From Nitrospirota bacterium (GTDB taxonomy: Bacteria > JACPQY01), in assembly GCA_016190245.1 (NCBI GenBank), contig JACPQY010000068.1, positions 1 to 25,198 of the forward strand: DNA of 25,198 bases, in the 5' to 3' direction. The position numbers and the translations under genes are program-made. The notes under the pieces are model-generated. The model did not search any database. It was not told the DNA's origin and worked only from the letters and a program-made list of their open reading frames with translations. Of the stretch, positions 1 through 7,238 are shown piece by piece. Each line of letters opens with the position of its first letter. Positions within the stretch are counted from its first letter, which is position 1.

Positions 1-1
1 C

Positions 2-538
2 GGCACGGACGTGTACGAGACATTGGCAGGGTTCCCGTATCAGGGGCCGAGCACGGACATCGGGAACGTAAGCCGCGGGGCGAGCGTGAATTGGAATTCT
101 GAGCAGGACGAGGTGTATTTCGGCGCGGACGACGGGAAGCTTCACTGCGTCTGCACGACCACGAGCGTGCAAGGGGGGAACAGTTGTGTGATTGCAGTGG
201 CGGATCGGTGTGACGGGACGCCCGGAGTGGGTCAGGCGTGCACGGGTTTTCCGGTGACCTTGCAGGCTGGCGTGGCGCTTCGGGAGCCGCTGATCAAAGA
301 TGGGACGATCTACATCGCCTCGGCCACCGGGAAGATATATGCGGTCGAGCCGCTGTGCGACGAGGGCGGAGCGGATGGCACGGCATCGGGCACAGTGAAA
401 AGCTCGAACGGGTTCACCTTCACGCTCGACACGACGGGGTTGGATTCCTCCGTTTCCGCGCTGGACACGGGTGGTCCGGTTCAGATCATGGTGGGGACGA
501 ACACGGGGCGAGTGTTTTATCTGCCCACCGCGCCGTGA
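2..538 (+). CDS. 3' part of a secreted beta-propeller-like (PQQ-repeat-like) protein
   Basis: The reading frame is already open at base 2 and ends with TGA at 536-538, so about 179 C-terminal residues of a longer protein are present and the true start lies outside the window. Three short blade-like motifs recur: FGADDGKLHCV, ASATGKIYAVE and GTNTGRVFYL. Each has the small-residue/G-K/R-aromatic pattern typical of PQQ-like or quinoprotein-type beta-propeller strands. Six cysteines in the middle part suggest disulfides and therefore an extracytoplasmic location, but the signal peptide is not in the window. No catalytic residues can be recognised; such propellers often serve as binding scaffolds. 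The exact family and function are unknown. Confidence 0.6.
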   Translation, partial: GTDVYETLAGFPYQGPSTDIGNVSRGASVNWNSEQDEVYFGADDGKLHCVCTTTSVQGGNSCVIAVADRCDGTPGVGQACTGFPVTLQAGVALREPLIKDGTIYIASATGKIYAVEPLCDEGGADGTASGTVKSSNGFTFTLDTTGLDSSVSALDTGGPVQIMVGTNTGRVFYLPTAP

Positions 539-660
539 CGGCGTGAAGTCGGGAGATGGCAAACGCGGTCACAGTTTGAGCTTTTCCATGACCGGTTCTC
601 GACTTCGCTCGAACAGTAGCCCTTTCTTGCCCTTCGAGCTTGCCACGCTATTTGCAGGCC

Positions 661-775
661 GTCCCATGCCACGGAGGGCATGGGACCATGCGCAGATGCG
701 GGCCACGATGGCCCGCGCATAACAAGGTCCTGGCCTGCTTTCCTTTCGTGGCACCAGGGCTCCGTGCCCAGGTGT
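661..775. repeat. Structured dispersed repeat, copy A
   Basis: The segment GGAGGGCATGGGACCATGC (673-691) matches 10511-10529 at 18 of 19 bases. A second shared block, CGTGGCACCA, lies at 747-756 here and at 10586-10595 in copy B, with almost identical spacing (74 versus 75 bases). Two hairpins form. CCCATGCC (663-670) pairs with GGCATGGG (677-684), and GCGGGCC (698-704) pairs with GGCCCGC (710-716). The second stem has a different sequence in copy B but still pairs. The nature of the element (REP-like or structured RNA) is unknown. Confidence 0.6.
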
Positions 776-870
776 CGAGAAGTACGAACGGGTAGCCGAC
801 GGGTCCAAAGCTCAAGTTGCGACCGCGCGCGGCATAGTGGGCGAATGGTCGTGGAGCCCCCTCATCTGCA

Positions 871-896
871 TCACGACTTCTCGAACTCACGACTTC
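871..896. promoter_or_regulatory. 10-base direct repeat upstream of a possible promoter
   Basis: TCACGACTTC occurs at 871-880 and again at 887-896, a period of 16 bases, ending 11 bases before a TTGACT element. A tandem operator for a regulator of the gene at 944 is possible, but no family can be named. This is inference from position only. Confidence 0.25.
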
Positions 897-907
897 ACGG
901 CCGCAAG

Positions 908-936
908 TTGACTTCCTCCCCGCCCTGACCTAAGTA
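908..936 (+). promoter_or_regulatory. Possible sigma70-type promoter for the half-GlnE gene
   Basis: TTGACT (908-913, five of six to the -35 consensus) is followed after 17 bases by TAAGTA (931-936), a poor -10. Transcription would begin close to base 943, at the GTG start codon at 944, giving a leaderless or nearly leaderless mRNA. No good Shine-Dalgarno sequence precedes that codon. The weak -10 limits confidence. Confidence 0.3.
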
Positions 937-943
937 GGCTGGC

Positions 944-2338
944 GTGGCCACGCCCATGCCCACGCCCGTCGCGGCGGACCTCAAGAAGTTTGCGGCCGAT
1001 CCGGCGCTGGCCGAGGCCAACCTCGAACGCTTCCTGGAAACCGGCGAGGAGGCGAGGTCGGCGTGGGATCGCGCGGGCGCGGAGGGACGGCGCCGCCTCG
1101 TGCGGATCCTCGGCTACGCGCAGCCGCTCGCGGGCTACCTCGTCCGCCATCCCGACTCGGCCTCGCTTCTGATCGACGCCAAGTTCTTCGACAAGGCTTC
1201 GCGGCCGGCGGACTGCGCCTCCCGGCTCCGCGAGCGTCTGGAACGCCGCCGACCGGGCCCTGAGCGCGAGCAGGAGCTGTTCCGCTTCAAGTACGACGAA
1301 CTCCTCCGGATCGCGGTGAAGGATCTGGAGGAGATCGGACCGTATGAGGCGATCCTGGCCGAGCTGTCGGCCCTGGCGGACGCGATCATCGGGGGCGTGC
1401 TGGAACAGACACGTCCGGACGCCGCCCGAGGGAATTCCCTCCGGCTCAGCGTGATCGCGCAGGGCAAGCTGGGGAGCGAGGAACTCAACTTTGCCTCCGA
1501 CGTGGATCTCCAATTCATCTACTCCGGCTCGGATCCCATGGCATCGCCGGCGCCCGAGCTGCACGAACCGGCCACCAAGTGGGCTCAGAAGATCGTCGAG
1601 TTGATGCAGCGCGACACGGAGGAAGGTTTCCTCTGGCGAGTGGATCTGGAGTTGCGGCCGGAAGGCATTTCAGGTCCCCTCGTCAACTCGGCCTACGCGG
1701 CGGAGCTCTACTATGAAACCTGGGGCCAGCCGTTCGAGCGGTTCGCGCTGCTGCGGGCTCGGCCCGCCGCGGGCGACGTGGAACTCGGGACGGGACTCGT
1801 TCAGGCCCTCGAACCTTTCATCTACAAGCGGTTTCTGAGCATGGCCGACGTTCAGTCCGTCAAGAAGATGAAAGACATGCACGCCGCCGAGCGCGAACAG
1901 CGCGGAAAATGGAACGTGAAAACCGGCGTCGGAGGGATTCGGGACATCGAGTTCTTGGTCCACGGCCACCAGATCCTGAACGGCGGAAAGATGCCTTTGC
2001 TTCGCACGCCCCACACGATCAAGGCGATGGAGGCTCTGGAGAAAGAGCAATTCCTCTCGCCGGGGGAGAAGCGCCAGTTGCGCGAGGCCTACATTTTCTT
2101 GCGCCGACTGGAGAACCATCTCCAGATGAGCGAGGAACAGCAGACGCATGCGCTCAAGTCCGCCCGGCCCGAGCGCGAGGTTGTGGCCCGGTCGCTGGGT
2201 TACGGGATGAAGAAGGGATCGAAATCCGAACACGCCTTGGACGACTTCGACGCGGACCTGCAGGTCTTCACGACCGTGTCCCGCGAGGCGTTCGAGCGAT
2301 TCCTCAGCGACTTCAAGACGGATGTGCAGGGGCCGTGA
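944..2338 (+). CDS. Half-length GlnE: glutamine synthetase deadenylylase-type domain only
   Basis: This 464-residue protein matches one half of the bifunctional glutamine-synthetase adenylyltransferase/deadenylylase GlnE, which is usually about 950 residues. The nucleotidyltransferase motif GKLGSEELNFASDVD is present with metal-binding aspartates D186 and D188. It is followed by the family blocks RVDLELRPEGISGPLV, GVGGIRDIEFLV and FLRRLENHLQ. These resemble the N-terminal (deadenylylating) half of E. coli GlnE more than the C-terminal half. The protein then stops, and no remnant of the second half is visible downstream. Start: GTG at 944; an in-frame ATG at 956 is possible. It lies directly upstream of the glnB-glnA operon, whose synthetase would be its substrate. 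The half-domain assignment comes from recalled motifs, not alignment. Specificity for glutamine synthetase is inferred from family and context. Confidence 0.85.
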   Translation: MATPMPTPVAADLKKFAADPALAEANLERFLETGEEARSAWDRAGAEGRRRLVRILGYAQPLAGYLVRHPDSASLLIDAKFFDKASRPADCASRLRERLERRRPGPEREQELFRFKYDELLRIAVKDLEEIGPYEAILAELSALADAIIGGVLEQTRPDAARGNSLRLSVIAQGKLGSEELNFASDVDLQFIYSGSDPMASPAPELHEPATKWAQKIVELMQRDTEEGFLWRVDLELRPEGISGPLVNSAYAAELYYETWGQPFERFALLRARPAAGDVELGTGLVQALEPFIYKRFLSMADVQSVKKMKDMHAAEREQRGKWNVKTGVGGIRDIEFLVHGHQILNGGKMPLLRTPHTIKAMEALEKEQFLSPGEKRQLREAYIFLRRLENHLQMSEEQQTHALKSARPEREVVARSLGYGMKKGSKSEHALDDFDADLQVFTTVSREAFERFLSDFKTDVQGP

Positions 2339-2365
2339 ACGGGACCGCACCGGACCGCGGTGGCA

Positions 2366-2459
2366 GGAGATCGCCGCGCCCCTTTCCGCCTATGGCGGAC
2401 TTGCGATGACGAAGAGAAGGCGTCATGGCGATCCGCCCAAGGGGCGGAGAAGCAATCCC
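2366..2459. repeat. Imperfect inverted-repeat element (REP/MITE-like)
   Basis: The left arm (about 2366-2410) ends in TTGCGATGAC. The right arm (about 2422-2459) starts with GTCATGGCGATCC and ends in AGCAATCCC. The left arm begins GGAGATCGCC. Read on the opposite strand it gives GTCATCGCAA followed later by GGCGATCTCC, so the two arms are imperfect inverted copies. The GTCATTGCGA...AAGCAATC vocabulary resembles a short dispersed repeat common in intergenic DNA of several phyla. It sits between the half-GlnE gene and the glnB promoter. Confidence 0.5.
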
Positions 2460-2509
2460 GGTGTGCGCCGGCCGCGGCTGTTGACCTCGTGCCATGGCGG
2501 CCCACATGA

Positions 2510-2526
2510 TGAACCATCGTGGTGCA
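2510..2526 (+). promoter_or_regulatory. NtrC-like enhancer site 1
   Basis: The sequence TGAACCA-TCG-TGGTGCA differs from the dyad TGCACCA-N3-TGGTGCA, typical of NtrC sites, at a single base. Its centre (2518) lies about 124 bases upstream of the transcription start predicted from the sigma54 promoter at 2616-2631, within the usual range for enhancers. Binding by NtrC is inferred; no ntrC gene is in the window. Confidence 0.65.
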
Positions 2527-2530
2527 ATGC

Positions 2531-2547
2531 TGCCCTCCACGGGTGCA
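2531..2547 (+). promoter_or_regulatory. NtrC-like enhancer site 2 (weaker)
   Basis: The dyad TGCCCTC-CAC-GGGTGCA matches the NtrC half-sites at four of seven and six of seven bases. Its centre (2539) is exactly 21 bases from that of site 1, about two helical turns, so two dimers would bind the same DNA face. The left half is weak, and the site could be a chance neighbour. Confidence 0.4.
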
Positions 2548-2615
2548 CAGAGGAATCCGGCGCCCAATCGCCGCGGAAAAATCGAATGATGGCGATACAT
2601 CAGGAATCACAACAT

Positions 2616-2631
2616 TGGCACTGCGCTTGCA
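2616..2631 (+). promoter_or_regulatory. Sigma54 (-24/-12) promoter of the glnB operon
   Basis: TGGCAC (2616-2621), five bases, then TTGCA (2627-2631) is a full match to the conserved -24 and -12 blocks of RpoN promoters, with the invariant GG and GC exactly 10 bases apart. The expected start is near 2642, leaving a leader of about 50 bases before the glnB ATG. With the NtrC-like sites upstream this predicts strong induction under nitrogen limitation. Confidence 0.9.
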
Positions 2632-2680
2632 CAGGGCCAAGCACAGTGGACGACATAGGAGCAACGCCCGGAAGAACTAA

Positions 2681-3031
<351 letters not shown>

Positions 3032-3105
3032 CGGCTCAACTTGCGATGATCCCGCGGGGGAACACGAATGGCTGAGAAGAAGCAAACGAAAGCAGGAGCA
3101 GGAAA

Positions 3106-3111
3106 AGGAGG
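3106..3111 (+). promoter_or_regulatory. Shine-Dalgarno site that decides the glnA start
   Basis: AGGAGG followed by AAAC and then ATG (3116) is identical in layout to the ribosome site of the second amt gene (7229-7234, AAAC, ATG 7239). It supports initiation at 3116 rather than at the upstream in-frame ATG at 3068, which has only a G-run in front of it. Confidence 0.7.
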
Positions 3112-3115
3112 AAAC

Positions 3116-4531
3116 ATGACACCGAAGGAGGTCCTGAAATTCGCGAAGGAAAATGGCGCGAGGGCCTGTGACGTGAAGTTCTGCGACATGCTGGGCAAGT
3201 GGCAGCACTTCACCACGGGCATGTCGGAGATTTCCGAAGAGACGTTCGAGGAGGGCCTGGGATTTGACGGCTCCAGCATCCGTGGCTGGCAGGGCATCCA
3301 GGAGAGCGACATGCTCGTGATGCCTGACCCCAAGACCGCCGTGATGGATCCATTCTGCGCGGAGCCCACGCTCACGATGATTTGCGACATCCTGGATCCG
3401 GTCACCCGCAAACCCTACTCGCGCGATCCGCGCTACGTCGCCAAGAAAGCCATTCAATACCTGAAGAAGAGCGGGATCGGCGACGCCGCCTATTTCGGCC
3501 CGGAGCCCGAGTTCTTCATCTTCGACGGCGTCCGGTATGCCAGCGGCGTCCAGCACAGCTTCTACTACATCGACTCGCGCGAGGGGTGGTGGACGAGCGG
3601 CAGTGAGGAAGCCCCCTCCAACCTCGGGCACAAGCCCCGCTACAAGGAGGGCTATTTCCCGGTCTCTCCGAATGACACGCAGCAGGACATCCGCACGGAG
3701 ATGCTCCTCACCATGGAGAAGGTCGGGATCATCGTGGAGAAGCAGCACCACGAGGTGGCCACGGCCGGCCAGGCCGAAATCGACATGCGCTTCATGGACT
3801 TGGTCGAGATGGGCGACAAACTGATGTGGTTCAAGTACATCGTCAAGAACGTGGCGGCCAAGGCGGGCAAGACGGTGACCTTCATGCCCAAGCCCCTGTA
3901 CGGCGACAATGGATCGGGCATGCACACCCACCAGAGCATCTGGAAGGGCGGGAAGCCGCTGTTCGCGGGCGAGGGATACGCGGGGCTTTCGGAGCTCGGT
4001 CTCTCGTACATCGCGGGCATCATGAAACACGCCTACGCGCTGTGCGCGATCGTCGCGCCCACCGTCAATTCGTATCGGCGGTTGGTGCCCGGGTACGAGG
4101 CCCCCGTCAACATCGCCTACTCGGCCCGCAACCGCAGTGCCTGCTGCCGCATCCCGCTCTACAGCCCTTCTCCGAAGGCCAAGCGCGTCGAGGTTCGGTT
4201 CCCGGATCCCGCGTGCAATCCTTACCTCGCTTTTGCCGCGATGCTCATGGCGGGACTCGACGGCGTCGAGAAGAAGCTCAAGCCGGGCGAGCCGCTCGAC
4301 AAGAACCTCTACCACCTGCCGCCGCAGGAGGCGAAGAAGGTCAAGCAGCTCCCGGGCAGCCTGCCCGAGGCGCTCGCGGCCCTCGATGCGGACCACGACT
4401 TCCTCAAGAAGGGGGACGTGTTCACGGATGATCTCATCGAGGCTTGGACTTCCTGGAAGGTGGAGAACGAGATTGATCCGATCCGCCTCAAGCCGACGGC
4501 GATGGAGTTCGAGCTCTACTACGATGTTTGA
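3116..4531 (+). CDS. glnA: Glutamine synthetase, type I
   Basis: This enzyme makes glutamine from glutamate, ammonia and ATP as a cytoplasmic dodecamer. From ATG 3116 the protein has 471 residues, the usual GS-I length. An in-frame ATG at 3068 would add 16 Lys/Gly-rich residues and has a poorer ribosome site. Family blocks occur in order: [64 protein letters not shown] and [15 protein letters not shown]. The adenylylation loop [11 protein letters not shown] is present with the target tyrosine at residue 399 (E. coli Tyr397), so control by GlnE-type enzymes is expected. It is co-directional with glnB and shares its sigma54/NtrC-like promoter. The pair ACC in NRSACCRIP replaces residues usually Ser/Ile there, probably without effect. 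Confidence 0.97.
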   Translation: MTPKEVLKFAKENGARACDVKFCDMLGKWQHFTTGMSEISEETFEEGLGFDGSSIRGWQGIQESDMLVMPDPKTAVMDPFCAEPTLTMICDILDPVTRKPYSRDPRYVAKKAIQYLKKSGIGDAAYFGPEPEFFIFDGVRYASGVQHSFYYIDSREGWWTSGSEEAPSNLGHKPRYKEGYFPVSPNDTQQDIRTEMLLTMEKVGIIVEKQHHEVATAGQAEIDMRFMDLVEMGDKLMWFKYIVKNVAAKAGKTVTFMPKPLYGDNGSGMHTHQSIWKGGKPLFAGEGYAGLSELGLSYIAGIMKHAYALCAIVAPTVNSYRRLVPGYEAPVNIAYSARNRSACCRIPLYSPSPKAKRVEVRFPDPACNPYLAFAAMLMAGLDGVEKKLKPGEPLDKNLYHLPPQEAKKVKQLPGSLPEALAALDADHDFLKKGDVFTDDLIEAWTSWKVENEIDPIRLKPTAMEFELYYDV

Positions 4532-4557
4532 TCTACGGATCTCTGAGGTTCCAACTG

Positions 4558-4574
4558 GGCGCCCACGTGGCGCC
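4558..4574 (+). terminator. Small GC hairpin after glnA
   Basis: GGCGCC (4558-4563) pairs with GGCGCC (4569-4574) across a five-base loop, 27 bases after the glnA stop. There is no T-tract, so it may be a partial terminator, a processing site or an mRNA-stabilising stem rather than a true terminator. The rest of 4532-4725 is GC-rich and matches no riboswitch I recognise. Confidence 0.3.
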
Positions 4575-4725
4575 GGGAGGTGCGGCATAGAGACGTAGGG
4601 ACGCGAAGTCGCGCGGGGGCAAGGAGGCCTCCGCCCAACACCGGAGCGTGGCCGGGATCGGCACCCGCGACGGACGGCGCAAGCGCTAGGACGGCGCCAC
4701 GCTGAAAACGAGAAGGAGGTCTACT

Positions 4726-5592
4726 ATGAAGGTACAGGTCTGTCCAAGAAGCAACCTCGGGAGGTTTGCGCTCGCGCTGGCGCTGGCGCTCACGGTGCCG
4801 TCGTTGGCCAAGGCCACGCCATCCACCACGTTCTGGGCTCCGTCCACGCCCTTCGTGCAACCGTACGGGTTGCTCCACATCACGTATGACACCTACTTCC
4901 TGGGGTCGGCCCTCTATCCCGTCGATACCGGCCTGGAGATGGGTGTGTTGCCCTTCGACAAGTTCCAGATGGAGGCCGGATTCGACTTCCTCTACCCCAC
5001 TCAGGATCCGAGCAAGGCGCCAAAGGTGAAGGGCCTGGCGCTGCCACTCCTTCTCAACGCCAAGGTCGGTTCCCCTGAAGGTGCGTTCGGGGACTGGTCT
5101 CCCGGCTGGTCGGCCGGCATCTTCGGCGTCGGATTCGAGGATGACGTGACCGACTACAACATCGTGCATTTCATGCTCGGCAAGACGTTCCCTGTGATCG
5201 GCAATCCCGAGGTCGGCTTCTACTACGGTCTGAACGACAAGCTTCTGATCGACAAGAACGGCGACAAGGAGCAGTTCGGCGTGATGGTCGGATGGTTCTC
5301 CCCTGCCATCGAGCTCAAGAAACCGTACATGGACAAGGTCATCTTGGCTGCCGACATCCAGACAGGCAAGAACGGGTTCGGAGCCGCCGGCGGCGGCGTC
5401 TACCTCTACTTTACGCCCACGATCAGTCTTCTCACGGGTCCGGTTTTCTTCCTCGAGAAGGATGTGCAGGCGCCCGTGGCGCTGTTCGGTGCTGACAAGA
5501 CCGGCGCGCTGGTTGCTGCCGACAAGCCCGGCATGGTCTGGACGATGCAGCTCGACATCGACATGGATCTGTTCACAAAGAAAGCCGAGTAG
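4726..5592 (+). CDS. Predicted outer-membrane beta-barrel protein of the ammonium operon
   Basis: This 288-residue protein begins with a clear Sec signal peptide: basic n-region, then an ALALALALTVPSLAKA core with cleavage after AKA at residue 30. The mature part alternates aromatic/hydrophobic and polar residues, with glycine-rich strands such as SAGIFGVGFEDD, EVGFYYGLND and FGAAGGGVYLYFTP, as in outer-membrane barrels. It has no other membrane helix and no cysteine in the mature part. It does not end in the usual C-terminal aromatic residue. A strong AAGGAGGT site (4713-4720) precedes ATG. It lies between glnA and two amt genes, 30 bases before the first. An inferred role is passage or capture of ammonium or a small nitrogen compound at the outer membrane; no specific family is recognised. 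Confidence 0.75.
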   Translation: MKVQVCPRSNLGRFALALALALTVPSLAKATPSTTFWAPSTPFVQPYGLLHITYDTYFLGSALYPVDTGLEMGVLPFDKFQMEAGFDFLYPTQDPSKAPKVKGLALPLLLNAKVGSPEGAFGDWSPGWSAGIFGVGFEDDVTDYNIVHFMLGKTFPVIGNPEVGFYYGLNDKLLIDKNGDKEQFGVMVGWFSPAIELKKPYMDKVILAADIQTGKNGFGAAGGGVYLYFTPTISLLTGPVFFLEKDVQAPVALFGADKTGALVAADKPGMVWTMQLDIDMDLFTKKAE

Positions 5593-5622
5593 GGAGCGGA
5601 GAATCTCCCCAGGAGGTGAACC

Positions 5623-7152
5623 ATGAATAGACTGAAGAAGTTCTTGAGCCCCGGGAGCCTGATCCCATTCGCGGGAACGCTCCTCTGGGCCGGATGGGCC
5701 ATCGCCCAGGAAGTGATGCCCGAGATGGCCGCACCCGTGGCCGAGGCGGCTCCGCCGGGGCCGCCCCCGCTCGACGCGCCCAAGGTGATGGCGGACACGC
5801 TGTGGACGCTCATCACGGCGATGCTGGTGTTCTGGATGAACGCGGGCTTCGCCCTCGTGGAATCCGGGCTGTGCCGCGCCAAGAACGCGGTCAACATCCT
5901 CTCGAAGAATGTGATCGTCTTCGCCATGACGTCGCTCGCCTTCCTTGTGGCGGGCTTCGGCATCATGTTCGGGGACGGCAACTCCCTCTTCGGGACGCAC
6001 GGCCTCTGGTTCCTCGGCGGAGCGGACAACAGCCCCTACACGGGCGACGCCTATCAGGGGGACTACAAGTCCATCGCGTGGACGGGAACTCCGCTCTGGG
6101 CGAAGTTCTTCTTTCAGCTCGTCTTCGCGGGGACGGCGGCCACGATCGTATCCGGCGCGGTGGCGGAGCGGATCAAGTACGCTTCGTTCATTATCTTCAC
6201 CGTCATCATGGGCATCTTCCTCTACCCCGTGACCGGGCACTGGATCTGGGGCGGCGGCTGGCTGGCCCAGAAGGGGATGTGGGACTTCGCCGGGTCCACC
6301 GTCGTCCACTCCGTGGGCGGCTGGGCGGCTCTGGTGGGGGCGATCCTCCTCGGCCCTCGGATCGGGAAGTACACCAAGGAAGGGAAGGTGAATCCGATCC
6401 CCGGTCACAACCTCGGGTTCGCGACGCTTGGCGTCATGATCCTGTGGCTCGGCTGGTTCGGATTCAACCCCGGCTCGACGATGGCGGCCGACTGGAACGC
6501 CATCTCGGGCATCGCCGTCACCACCAACACCGCGGCCGCCGCGGCGGGATTCGCGGCCACGATCGCGTCGTGGATCCTTTTCAAGAAGCCGGATCTCTCG
6601 ATGACGCTTAACGGCATCCTGGCCGGGCTCGTGGCGATCACGGCCCCGTGCGCCTTCGTGTCCGTGAAGGCGTCGGTCGCGATCGGCCTCGTGGCGGGGG
6701 TGCTGGTCGTCCTCTCCGTGTTGTTCTTCGACCGCGTGAAGGTGGACGATCCCGTGGGCGCGCTCTCCGTGCACTTGGTGAACGGGATCTGGGGAACCCT
6801 CTCCCTCGGGCTGTTCGGCTCCGACGCGTTCGTGGCGGGCCCCGGCATGGGCCTCTTCTACGGTGGAGGCTTCACGCTCCTGGGCGCCCAGTTCCTGGGC
6901 GTGGTCACCGTGGGCTTGTACACGGTGATCGTGGCCCTCATCGCGTGGGGTGTCGTTCGTGTCCTCACGGGCGGCCTGCGGGTGAGCGCGGAGGAGGAAC
7001 AGGAAGGTCTGGATCTGGGCGAGCACGGTCAGGCGTGCTACCCGGATTTCGCCACGCACCAGATGTCCGGCATCGGCCTGGAGGAAGACGAGCCGAAATC
7101 CGAGCGGCGAGCCGCCGGAGCGCCGGTCGCAAGACCCGTCCACCAGACCTGA
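5623..7152 (+). CDS. amt: Ammonium transporter (Amt family), first copy
   Basis: This 509-residue inner-membrane channel for ammonium has an N-terminal signal sequence ending near AIAQ (as E. coli AmtB also has one), a short Pro/Ala-rich segment, and then about 11 membrane helices. Conserved pore residues are visible: D221 in DFAGSTVVHS, the twin histidines H229 and H384 (in LSVHLVNG), GAVAERIKY, and WFGFNPGST. The C-terminal cytoplasmic part holds the AEEEQEGLDLGEHG motif, the region that couples to PII (GlnK). A good AGGAGGTGA site precedes the ATG. It is followed by a hairpin and a second amt. The last 45 or so residues (EEDEPKSERRAAG and on) are a charged tail beyond the usual end, of unknown use. 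Confidence 0.95.
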   Translation: MNRLKKFLSPGSLIPFAGTLLWAGWAIAQEVMPEMAAPVAEAAPPGPPPLDAPKVMADTLWTLITAMLVFWMNAGFALVESGLCRAKNAVNILSKNVIVFAMTSLAFLVAGFGIMFGDGNSLFGTHGLWFLGGADNSPYTGDAYQGDYKSIAWTGTPLWAKFFFQLVFAGTAATIVSGAVAERIKYASFIIFTVIMGIFLYPVTGHWIWGGGWLAQKGMWDFAGSTVVHSVGGWAALVGAILLGPRIGKYTKEGKVNPIPGHNLGFATLGVMILWLGWFGFNPGSTMAADWNAISGIAVTTNTAAAAAGFAATIASWILFKKPDLSMTLNGILAGLVAITAPCAFVSVKASVAIGLVAGVLVVLSVLFFDRVKVDDPVGALSVHLVNGIWGTLSLGLFGSDAFVAGPGMGLFYGGGFTLLGAQFLGVVTVGLYTVIVALIAWGVVRVLTGGLRVSAEEEQEGLDLGEHGQACYPDFATHQMSGIGLEEDEPKSERRAAGAPVARPVHQT

Positions 7153-7175
7153 CGGGGGCAAGAACGTGCAGCAGG

Positions 7176-7207
7176 GAAGGGGAGCGGCCTCGGGATCGCT
7201 CCCCTTC
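7176..7207 (+). terminator. Intergenic hairpin between the two amt genes
   Basis: GAAGGGGAGCG (7176-7186) pairs perfectly with CGCTCCCCTTC (7197-7207) across a 10-base loop. The stem is 11 bp and highly stable, placed 24 bases after the first amt and 31 before the second. It is followed by TGCAGTGTTTCG and lacks a full T-tract, so it is more likely an attenuator or mRNA-stability element that sets unequal amt expression than a strong terminator. Confidence 0.6.
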
Positions 7208-7238
7208 TGCAGTGTTTCGAGCAGGTTGAGGAGGAAAC

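Larger units (their letters stand above)
539..943. other. Gene-free stretch with structured repeat and a possible promoter
   Basis: This 405-base stretch has no ORF with credible codon use. It contains several hairpins, copy A of a dispersed structured repeat (661-775), a 10-base direct repeat (871-880 and 887-896) and a possible sigma70-type promoter immediately before the GTG start at 944. No clear T-tract terminator is seen after the gene ending at 538. Confidence 0.6.

Noticed and set aside
641-656. Sigma54-like element TGCCAC-N5-TTGCA
   Set aside because: The invariant GG of the -24 block is GC here, the nearest gene start is almost 300 bases away, and it partly abuts repeat copy A.
4575-4712. 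Possible riboswitch or structured RNA between glnA and the barrel gene
   Set aside because: Several GC-rich pairings are possible, but no conserved core of the glutamine, cyclic-di-GMP or other known riboswitches could be matched.
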